In this document: positions 15,462 to 20,785 of the stretch, piece by piece
Numbering within the stretch: position 1 is the stretch's first letter
Layout of the letters: each line of letters opens with the position of its first letter
DNA from: Bacteroidaceae bacterium
GTDB lineage: Bacteria > Bacteroidota > Bacteroidia > Bacteroidales > Bacteroidaceae
Assembly (NCBI GenBank): GCA_021443405.1
Contig: JABUUA010000011.1
Location: forward strand, 1-27,466
DNA: 27,466 bases
Reading direction: 5' to 3'
The notes under the pieces: generated by a model
Databases searched by the model: none
What the model was told of the DNA's origin: nothing
What the model saw: only the letters and a program-made list of their open reading frames with translations
Program-made: the position numbers and the translations under genes

Positions 15462-16186
15462 AAGCCATGATTTTCGCCGCGGGTCTGGGCACTCGCCTCA
15501 AACCCATCACCGACCGCATGCCCAAGGCGCTGGTGCCTGTGGACGGGCAGCCGCTGTTGCAGATTCTGTTGGAGAAACTGCAGGCAGCGGGTTACGACGA
15601 CCTCGTCATCAATGTCCATCATTTTGCCGACACGATTGAGGCGTGGTGTCAGGGACGGCCCGGCATCCGCTTCAGCGACGAGCGCGCGCAGTTGCTCGAG
15701 ACCGGTGGCGGCATCCGGCACGCCGCTCCGTTACTGGCCGACGCCGACAGCTTTCTCATCCACAACGTCGATATCCTGTCGAATGTCCGTCTCCGCGACT
15801 TTGCCGAGGCGGGCAAAACGGCCGAGGTGACGCTCTTGGTGAGCGAGCGTGCGACGCAGCGCTATCTGCTCTTCGACGAGGCGATGCGCTTGGTGGGCTG
15901 GACCAATGTGAAGACGGGCGAAGTGCGGTCGCCTTATCCCCATCTCGACCCCTCTCGCTATCGCCACCTTGCCTTTGCGGGCATCCACCAGATGTCGTCG
16001 GCCCTGTTGCCGCTGATGGACAACTACCCCGACAAGTTCAGCATCATCGATTTCTATCTGCAGCAATGCGCCGAGCACACCATCCGCGGCTATGTGCAGC
16101 CCGACCTGCGTATGATGGACGTGGGCAAACTGGGCAGTCTGGACCAGGCGGCCGACTTCTTAAACTCATTGGACAGAGAAATATGA
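15458..16186 (+). CDS. murU: MurU-like nucleotidyltransferase (MurNAc-1-phosphate uridylyltransferase)
   Basis: A 242-residue sugar-phosphate nucleotidyltransferase. The N-terminus MKAMIFAAGLGTRLKPITD followed by RMPKALVPVDGQPL is the NTP-binding signature GxGTRxxPxTxxxPK and is close to MurU. A metal-binding Asp occurs in HNVDILSN (about residue 106). MurU makes UDP-MurNAc from UTP and MurNAc-alpha-1-phosphate, bypassing de novo synthesis during peptidoglycan recycling. The upstream gene, overlapping by ATGA, encodes the matching kinase. The length lacks the C-terminal beta-helix acetyltransferase part of GlmU, as expected for MurU. Glucose-1-phosphate or another sugar-1-phosphate as substrate remains possible without biochemistry. 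Confidence 0.82.
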   Translation: MKAMIFAAGLGTRLKPITDRMPKALVPVDGQPLLQILLEKLQAAGYDDLVINVHHFADTIEAWCQGRPGIRFSDERAQLLETGGGIRHAAPLLADADSFLIHNVDILSNVRLRDFAEAGKTAEVTLLVSERATQRYLLFDEAMRLVGWTNVKTGEVRSPYPHLDPSRYRHLAFAGIHQMSSALLPLMDNYPDKFSIIDFYLQQCAEHTIRGYVQPDLRMMDVGKLGSLDQAADFLNSLDREI

Positions 16187-17052
16187 AAAAGACATTGTTA
16201 AGTTTGTTGGCTGTTGTCTGCATGCTGGGCGCTTGTCGTTCAGACGAGAACGAAGGTCCTTCTGCAGGGCAGACCTCCATCACCTTCCAAGTGATGAACT
16301 ACTCCCAGGAACCGATGGGAGAAGTGCGTGCAGTTGTGAAGTCCGTCGAAGACTTGCCCCATCTGGATATGGCCGTTTACGACGCCGCCACGCATGAACG
16401 GGTGGGCGAGGTTGTGCGGCAGACTGACGCCTCGCAGGACTTTGGCACGTTTTCCGTGTCCCTGCCCTATGGTGATTACGTCGTGGTGTTCCTCGGTTAT
16501 GAAAACCGTCGTCTGGCCTTGCTCGACAATCCTTGCGATATCAGTTTCGAGGAAGATTATGTCCCCAACTGCTTCTGTCACACCCTCCCGCTCAAGGTAG
16601 ATGCCAACACGGAACGCCAGCAGTCCGTCGTGCTGACGCGCTGTGTAGCGGCATTCACCCTCAAGACTGTGGGCGACATTCCGGCTGACTTCAGCACGCT
16701 GACCATTTCGGGTCAAGGCGGTAGCGGGCACTTCAATGCGCTCACGGGCTTTGCTCCCGTTGCAGCCGACCGCAGCTGGACTTATACCTCAGTGGCTTCT
16801 TTCGCCGGCAAAACCAGTATGGAGGTTGATTATTACACGTTTCTTCCTGCCGAACAGACCGTCATGCAGTTCTCGGTCTCGGCCTACGATGTAAAGGGCT
16901 CGCTTCTGAAGGATCGGAATTTCCCCGATGTTCCCATGCAGATAAACCAGCGCAGTCGCTTTACGGGCAATTTCTTTGCCACCACGGAAAGCCAGTCCTT
17001 CTCCATTTCCCTTGGCAACACCGAATGGTCGCCCAAGGATTTCTCCTTCTGA
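16183..17052 (+). CDS. FimB/Mfa2-like lipoprotein
   Basis: A 289-residue exported lipoprotein. The N-terminus MKKTLLSLLAVVCMLGAC is a lipoprotein signal with the modified Cys at residue 18, and the following RSDENEG is acidic, as in Bacteroidetes lipoproteins exported to the cell surface. The rest is beta-rich with two domains, including a segment like SLPYGDYVVVFLGYENRRLA and a late INQRSRFTGNFF strand. This resembles the FimB/Mfa2 family of fimbrial anchor proteins, though the resemblance is moderate. The start at 16183 overlaps the murU stop as ATGA, so it is the last of the coupled genes; the longer frame from 15643 runs antiparallel in phase through murU and is not used. A hairpin follows the stop. 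Confidence 0.72.
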   Translation: MKKTLLSLLAVVCMLGACRSDENEGPSAGQTSITFQVMNYSQEPMGEVRAVVKSVEDLPHLDMAVYDAATHERVGEVVRQTDASQDFGTFSVSLPYGDYVVVFLGYENRRLALLDNPCDISFEEDYVPNCFCHTLPLKVDANTERQQSVVLTRCVAAFTLKTVGDIPADFSTLTISGQGGSGHFNALTGFAPVAADRSWTYTSVASFAGKTSMEVDYYTFLPAEQTVMQFSVSAYDVKGSLLKDRNFPDVPMQINQRSRFTGNFFATTESQSFSISLGNTEWSPKDFSF

Positions 17053-17055
17053 GAG

Positions 17056-17090
17056 ACGCCACCGACATCGAAGGGCTCGAGAAGTGGCGT
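17056..17090 (+). terminator. Possible hairpin at the end of the rsmE-murU-lipoprotein run
   Basis: ACGCCAC (17056-17062) pairs with GTGGCGT (17084-17090) across a 21-nt loop that contains a smaller TCGA/TCGA pair. It begins 3 nt after the lipoprotein stop. No T-run follows, so termination by this hairpin alone is uncertain. Confidence 0.35.
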
Positions 17091-17129
17091 GGACCCTATA
17101 CGCACTTAACGTTGCACGCTCGTCTGGAC

Positions 17130-17257
17130 GCGTGATTTTAGTCACGCAAGGGGAACGGCTCGTTTTCCTAAAGAAAAATGTTTGGTCACGCGCGTGACGA
17201 AATTGGGAAGTCAGCGTGAGTGAAATAATAGACCAGCGTTAATAGGGAAAAACGATT
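17130..17257. repeat. Cluster of GCGTGA/TCACGC elements, with a 14-bp palindrome
   Basis: GCGTGA and TCACGC form an inverted pair at 17130-17147. GTCACGCGCGTGAC at 17185-17198 is a perfect 14-bp palindrome. GCGTGAC (17192), GCGTGAG (17214) and GCGTTAA (17236) start at exact 22-bp steps; the first two 22-bp blocks match at 12 of 22 positions. These could be protein-binding sites or decayed repeats. Confidence 0.5.
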
Positions 17258-17271
17258 AGGGGAGAGGATAC

Positions 17272-17344
17272 AAAAAAAAGAAGGTTGTCATCCCGACAAC
17301 CAATCTTTTAATAAACCTTAAATCTAATACCATGAAAAACACTG
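17272..17344 (-). ncRNA. Candidate small RNA with its own promoter and intrinsic terminator
   Basis: On the minus strand a promoter-like CTTG-N19-TACCTTTG is followed by a transcript of about 70-75 nt. The body includes CATGGTATTAGATTTAAGG and a short A/T-rich stretch. It ends in a hairpin GGTTGTC-gggat-GACAACC followed by TTCTTTTTTTT, a classic intrinsic terminator. I see no ORF of useful length in this direction. It lies downstream of the antiporter gene and antisense to nothing annotated. The compact promoter-body-terminator arrangement suggests an independent sRNA. I recall similar elements in other Bacteroidales but could not confirm this. Confidence 0.6.
17283..17301 (-). terminator. 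Intrinsic terminator of the sRNA candidate
   Basis: A 7-bp stem (GGTTGTC/GACAACC) with a 5-nt loop is followed on the minus strand by TTC and eight Ts. On the plus strand the downstream side is also T-rich (AATCTTTT), so it may stop transcription from both directions. Confidence 0.8.
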
Positions 17345-17347
17345 ATG

Positions 17348-17378
17348 CAAAGGTACAGCTTTTTCGTGGTTGTGCAAG
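17348..17378 (-). promoter_or_regulatory. Bacteroidetes-type promoter for the sRNA candidate
   Basis: On the minus strand CTTG (17378-17375) and TACCTTTG (17355-17348) are separated by exactly 19 bp, matching TTTG-N19-TAnnTTTG with one change in the -33 box. It lies 58 bp downstream of the antiporter stop codon, so it serves the short transcript rather than a protein gene. Confidence 0.65.
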
Positions 17379-17435
17379 CGTTATTGTAGAAATTACAATT
17401 AAAACTCGTCTTTTCTTGATTTATGTCAATGGTGC

Positions 17436-18410
17436 TCAGCACCCCACCGCTATCCAACCGAGGTAGGTGATGTAGCAGAGCAGCAGCACGAAGCCTTCCC
17501 AGCGCGAGAGTTTGCGCTGCGTCATGAGCAGGAAATAGAGCAGGAAGGAGATGATAACCATCACCAGATAGTCGTCGAGGAATCCCTCGGAGGCATTCTC
17601 TATGGGCGTGATGGCGCTGGCGGCGCCGATGACGCAGAGGATGTTGAACGTCACGGAACCGATGATGTTGCCGATGGCCATGTCGGTCTGTCCCTTGCGC
17701 GCCGCAATCACGGAGGCGAAGAGCTCGGGCAGCGATGTGCCCACGGCCACGATGGTGAGTCCCACCAGACGGTCCATCTCCGTGCGCTCGGCTCCCAACA
17801 GTGTGCCGAGGTCGATAGCCAGCCCCGATGCGCCGTAGATGAGCACCTTGGCGCCCAGGCCCAGCGTCACCAGCGAGAGCACGATGATGCCGAGGGCGGG
17901 AAGGAGGTTGTATTGCGGGAACTCGGCGAGCGAGGCCTCGGCGTTGGGGTCGGGGTGGCGGCGCGAGTCGCGAACCTGATAGATGACGAAGGAGGTGAGC
18001 ATGGCGAGGGCGAAGAGACCGTGCCAGCGCTCGATGGTTCCGCGCATGCCCACGATGGCGAGCAGCGCCACGGAGAGAACCATGAAGGGGAAGTCGCGAA
18101 TCATCATCATCTTCTGCGAGGGGATGCAGCAGATGAGGCCCGTGACGCCGAGGATGAGGCCGATGTTGGCGATGTTGCTGCCCACCACGTTGCCGATGGC
18201 GATGCCGGAGTTGCCCTCCATGGCGGCCAGCACCGAGACGAGCAGTTCGGGGCTCGACGTGCCGAAACCCACGATGGTGAGTCCGATGACCATGGGCGAC
18301 AGGTGCGCAATGCGCGCCACGCTCACGGAACCGTTCACCAGATAGTCGCCGCCCCACTTCAGCAGCATGAAGCCTCCCACGATGGCGGCCAGATAAAGAA
18401 GATACGTCAT
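17436..18410 (-). CDS. Calcium/sodium antiporter (CaCA family, YrbG-like)
   Basis: A 324-residue inner-membrane cation exchanger with about 10 hydrophobic segments in two homologous halves. Each half carries the family's alpha repeat: GFGTSSPELLVS (about residue 45) with GNVVGSNIANIGLILG after it, and AVGTSLPELFASVIAA (about 220) with GNIIGSVTFNILCVIG after it. The acidic residues in these repeats bind the ions. Length is normal for the bacterial YrbG group. I start at 18410 (MTYLLYLAAIVGGFMLLKWG), which places the first membrane segment at the N-terminus as in relatives; a longer in-frame start at 18446 adds 12 residues. The gene stands alone, with a possible -7 box at 18529-18536 and a long leader. 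Confidence 0.92.
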   Translation of the reverse strand: MTYLLYLAAIVGGFMLLKWGGDYLVNGSVSVARIAHLSPMVIGLTIVGFGTSSPELLVSVLAAMEGNSGIAIGNVVGSNIANIGLILGVTGLICCIPSQKMMMIRDFPFMVLSVALLAIVGMRGTIERWHGLFALAMLTSFVIYQVRDSRRHPDPNAEASLAEFPQYNLLPALGIIVLSLVTLGLGAKVLIYGASGLAIDLGTLLGAERTEMDRLVGLTIVAVGTSLPELFASVIAARKGQTDMAIGNIIGSVTFNILCVIGAASAITPIENASEGFLDDYLVMVIISFLLYFLLMTQRKLSRWEGFVLLLCYITYLGWIAVGC

Positions 18411-18528
18411 AACGAACAAAATGCCCGGAGGGCTGAAAAGTGACACTTAAAACTCTGTAAGGGCGAGAGGCGGGTGACGGAGGACCGTTTCCCAGGGGAA
18501 TTTTGGTTCGTCGCGCGTATCGCCGGTA

Positions 18529-18536
18529 CAAAGATA
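18529..18536 (-). promoter_or_regulatory. Putative -7 element for the antiporter gene
   Basis: TATCTTTG on the minus strand matches TAnnTTTG. No TTTG is found at the -33 spacing. A transcript from here would have a leader of about 110 nt before the ATG at 18410. Confidence 0.45.
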
Positions 18537-18676
18537 CAAAAAAAATCAGCGTCGTTCCCTCTCTCGCACCCGTTTTTTATCGCGTGGCGGCGTATCGGTC
18601 ACGGTGGTGCTTGGAGGTGGAAGGCCGTCGCGCTCAGTCGTTCGCAAAAAAAAGCGAAAAAAAATAGTTGGAATAT

Positions 18677-18707
18677 TTTGCCGTAACAACCTTTTGCTAT
18701 ATCTTTG
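18677..18707 (+). promoter_or_regulatory. Consensus Bacteroidetes promoter for the RecQ-C-like gene
   Basis: TTTG (18677-18680), a 19-bp spacer, and TATCTTTG (18700-18707) match TTTG-N19-TAnnTTTG exactly. It overlaps the first codons of the longest reading frame from 18705, so it also shows that translation starts later, at 18738. Confidence 0.85.
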
Positions 18708-18737
18708 CCCCAAAATAAAAGTATAACACGAAATCTT

Positions 18738-19463
18738 ATGGATGCAAAAGAATCACTCTGTGCGGTGCTCGACGTACTGCTTGAACTGAAGACTGCCACC
18801 CCGAAGAATTTGGTGTCGGACGTTGTCCTCGGCAACGCCACGCAAGAGATAACCGACCGCGGCTGGGACGAACTGGATTCGTTCGGCAACGGTGACAAGC
18901 ACGACGAACAGCACATAGAGGCGGTGGTGGACCAGGCCATCGCGGAGAAATACATCAAGCAAGAGGGCGTTCAACTGCAAATCACTCCCAAGGGAAAGAA
19001 GTTTCTGAAGACGCCCACCGAGTTCGAGTTGAAGGACGAGGACGAAGCGCCCGACGCACCCAGCGGCACCGAGGCTTCGGCACTCTCACATCTCGTGGAC
19101 ACGATCGACGACGGGGCCATCGTCATCCCCGAAGTGCTGGAGCAGACGTCGAGCCGCTCGCGCATCCAGATGCAGCTGATTCAGGCCATCGACCGCAAGA
19201 TGGCGCTCGACGACTTTGCCGGGCAGCACAGCCTCGAGTTCGAGGAGGTGCTCGACGAACTGGAACATCTCATCGCCCGGGGCCGCTCGCTGGATATCGG
19301 CTACTTCGTGGACGAGGTGCTGGGCGACGAGTGCGTGGAGGAGCTGAGCGAGTGTTTCGAGGCCGTGGAGGGCGACTTGCAGCTGGCCATCGATGAGATG
19401 GGCGACGTCTATCGCCCCGAGGAAATCCGCCTCGCGCTCATCGACTGGAAGAATCATCGATAG
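18738..19463 (+). CDS. Free-standing RecQ C-terminal-like protein (winged helix plus HTH_40), no helicase domain
   Basis: A 241-residue acidic protein. Residues about 1-95 look like the RQC winged helix of RecQ helicases, ending in the recognition strand (YIKQEGVQLQITPKGKKFLK). An acidic, Pro-containing linker follows (about 100-120). Residues about 145-241 match the C-terminal helical module of Bacteroides RecQ: DRKMALDDFAGQHSLEFEEV, DIGYFVDEVLGDECVEEL, and YRPEEIRLALIDWKNH. The RecA-like helicase domains and the zinc-binding subdomain are absent. It is not a 3' fragment of a broken recQ: a consensus promoter lies directly upstream, the start is at 18738 and a terminator follows. It could bind DNA structures or act as a regulator; the function is unknown. 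Confidence 0.75.
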   Translation: MDAKESLCAVLDVLLELKTATPKNLVSDVVLGNATQEITDRGWDELDSFGNGDKHDEQHIEAVVDQAIAEKYIKQEGVQLQITPKGKKFLKTPTEFELKDEDEAPDAPSGTEASALSHLVDTIDDGAIVIPEVLEQTSSRSRIQMQLIQAIDRKMALDDFAGQHSLEFEEVLDELEHLIARGRSLDIGYFVDEVLGDECVEELSECFEAVEGDLQLAIDEMGDVYRPEEIRLALIDWKNHR

Positions 19464-19489
19464 ACCGTTCCGCAGGACAGAAGAAATGC

Positions 19490-19517
19490 AAAGGCGAGCC
19501 CAAAGGCCCGCCTTTTT
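19490..19517 (+). terminator. Intrinsic terminator after the RecQ-C-like gene
   Basis: AAAGGCGAGCC and GGCCCGCCTTT pair over 11 bp with one mismatch around a CAAA loop, followed by TT. It lies 27 bp after the stop codon, in the gap between convergent genes, and may also stop the kinase operon coming from the right. Confidence 0.75.
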
Positions 19518-19547
19518 CCGTGTCTGGCAGCGTGGTTCCGCCCCGAC

Positions 19548-20171
19548 TCACACGAGGGGGAAGAAACCGCCCACCAAGGGGTCGATTTGCTCGATGATGT
19601 GTTGGAAGTCGGCGGGGTTGTGCTCGTAGTCCAGGTCGTTCACGTCGATGGTGAGCACGCGCCCCTTGTAGTGGTGGAAGATGAAGTCGTCGTAGAGTTC
19701 GTTGAGTCCCTGCAGGTATTCTATCTGTATGGACTGCTCGTAGTTGCGGCCGCGCTTCTGGATGTTGCGAACGAGATGCATGATGTCGGCCCGCAGATAA
19801 ATCATGAGGTCGGGGTAGCGCAACTGACCCTCTATTTGTGCGAAGAGATTCATGAAGGTTTCGTAGTCACGCCCCGACAGGTTGCCCTGGCGGTGATTGT
19901 TGGCCACGAACACGTGAACGCCCTCGTAGATGGTCCGGTCCTGAATCACGTCGCCGCCCTCGCGCTCCATCTCCAGCAGGTCGCGGAAGCGCTCCTTGAG
20001 GAAGAACACCTCGAGGTTGAGCGACCATCGCGTGATGTCGCGGTAGTAGTCCTCGAGATAAGGGTTCTGCATCACCGCCTCGAACTTGGGCGTCCACCCG
20101 TAATACTTGGCGAGGAGCGTGGTGAGTGTGGTCTTGCCACTGCCGATGTTGCCGGCTATTGCTATGTGCAT
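19548..20171 (-). CDS. Deoxynucleoside kinase, second of a tandem pair
   Basis: A 207-residue cytoplasmic kinase that phosphorylates deoxynucleosides for salvage. It has the P-loop GNIGSGKTT at residues 7-15, the catalytic Glu region near 31 (KFEAVMQNPYLEDYY), the QDRTI motif at about 77-81 and a lid-region KRGRNYEQSIQIEYL. Length and motifs fit the dAK/dGK group of bacterial deoxynucleoside kinases. The first kinase, 2 bp upstream, has EPVDNNPYL where this one has EAVMQNPYL, so the substrate pocket has diverged. The start is the ATG at 20171; the longer frame runs back through its neighbour. It is the last gene of the minus-strand operon. The nucleoside it prefers is unknown. Confidence 0.9.
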   Translation of the reverse strand: MHIAIAGNIGSGKTTLTTLLAKYYGWTPKFEAVMQNPYLEDYYRDITRWSLNLEVFFLKERFRDLLEMEREGGDVIQDRTIYEGVHVFVANNHRQGNLSGRDYETFMNLFAQIEGQLRYPDLMIYLRADIMHLVRNIQKRGRNYEQSIQIEYLQGLNELYDDFIFHHYKGRVLTIDVNDLDYEHNPADFQHIIEQIDPLVGGFFPLV

Positions 20172-20173
20172 GG

Positions 20174-20785
20174 TCAGAAGAGTCCGAAGAGTTGGCTGTC
20201 TATTTGCTCGGTGATGGAGCGGAAGTACTCGGGACTGGCCTCGAACTTGCACTGGTCGCCGTCCACGATGACGAGCTTGCCGGGGTAGGTGGCTATCCAG
20301 CGTTCGTAGAGGTCGTTCAGTCCCTGCAGATAATCGATGCGGATGCTCTTCTCGTAGTCGCGGCCGCGTTTCTGTATCTGACTCACCAAGTTGGGGATGC
20401 TGCTGCGGATGTAAATCATCAGGTCGGGCAGTTTCACGAGCGAAATCATCAGGTCGAAGAGCTCGCTGTAGTTCTGAAAGTCGCGGTCGCTCATGAGACC
20501 CATGTCGTGGAGATTGGGCGCAAAGATGCGGGCGTCCTCGAAGATGGTCCGGTCTTGGATGATGTAGTCGGAAGATTTGCTGATTTCCACCACGTCGCGG
20601 AAACGCTTCGCAAGGAAATAGACCTGCAGGTTGAACGACCACCGCTTCATGTCGGCGTAGTAGTCCTCCAAGTAAGGATTGTTGTCTACGGGCTCGAACT
20701 GCGGCGTCCAGCCATATCTTTTCACGAGCATCTTGGTCAGCGTGGTCTTACCGCTGCCGATGTTTCCTGCTACTGCTATGTGCAC
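20174..20785 (-). CDS. Deoxynucleoside kinase, first of a tandem pair
   Basis: A 203-residue deoxynucleoside kinase with P-loop GNIGSGKTT (7-15), FEPVDNNPYLEDYY around the catalytic Glu (30-43), QDRTI (77-81) and the lid KRGRDYEKSIRIDYL. It is clearly a duplicate of the gene that follows, sharing the P-loop, NPYLEDYY, QDRTI and PDLMIY motifs in the same order. The first 38 nt overlap the end of the phosphatase gene in another frame, and 2 bp separate its stop from the next start, so the three genes are likely translated together. Such pairs are common in Bacteroidetes and may divide purine and pyrimidine substrates or form heterodimers; neither is shown here. Confidence 0.9.
   Translation of the reverse strand: MHIAVAGNIGSGKTTLTKMLVKRYGWTPQFEPVDNNPYLEDYYADMKRWSFNLQVYFLAKRFRDVVEISKSSDYIIQDRTIFEDARIFAPNLHDMGLMSDRDFQNYSELFDLMISLVKLPDLMIYIRSSIPNLVSQIQKRGRDYEKSIRIDYLQGLNDLYERWIATYPGKLVIVDGDQCKFEASPEYFRSITEQIDSQLFGLF

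Larger units (their letters stand above)
17053..17435. other. Non-coding gap between convergent genes, with repeats and an sRNA candidate
   Basis: This 383-bp gap separates the end of the lipoprotein gene from the end of the antiporter gene. It holds a post-stop hairpin (17056-17090), a cluster of GCGTGA/TCACGC elements (17130-17220), repeat starts spaced exactly 22 bp apart (17192, 17214, 17236), and on the minus strand a promoter followed by a short transcript and terminator (17272-17378). No credible protein gene was found in it. Confidence 0.7.
18411..18737. other. Non-coding divergent region between the antiporter and the RecQ-C-like gene
   Basis: This 327-bp gap contains a -7 box for each direction (18529-18536 minus, 18700-18707 plus), A-tracts at 18538-18545 and 18646-18663, and a short TTCGC-A8-GCGAA dyad at 18644-18661. 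No supportable ORF or RNA gene was seen in the rest. Confidence 0.6.

Noticed and set aside
15643..16182. 180-codon extension of the lipoprotein frame through murU
   Set aside because: It would bury the lipoprotein signal in the middle of a protein. The start at 16183 gives a normal signal and an ATGA overlap.
17332..17466. Short plus-strand ORF of 44 codons starting MKNTDAKVQ
   Set aside because: It runs over the minus-strand sRNA promoter and into the antiporter gene's 3' end, and no promoter or similarity supports it.
18644..18661. TTCGC-A8-GCGAA dyad as a terminator
   Set aside because: A 5-bp stem around an A-tract with no T-run after it is not convincing, and it lies directly upstream of a consensus promoter.
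20172..20642. Extension of the second deoxynucleoside kinase upstream
   Set aside because: The added residues are an alternative-frame reading of the first kinase. The ATG at 20171 gives the normal MHIAIAGNIGSGKTT start.
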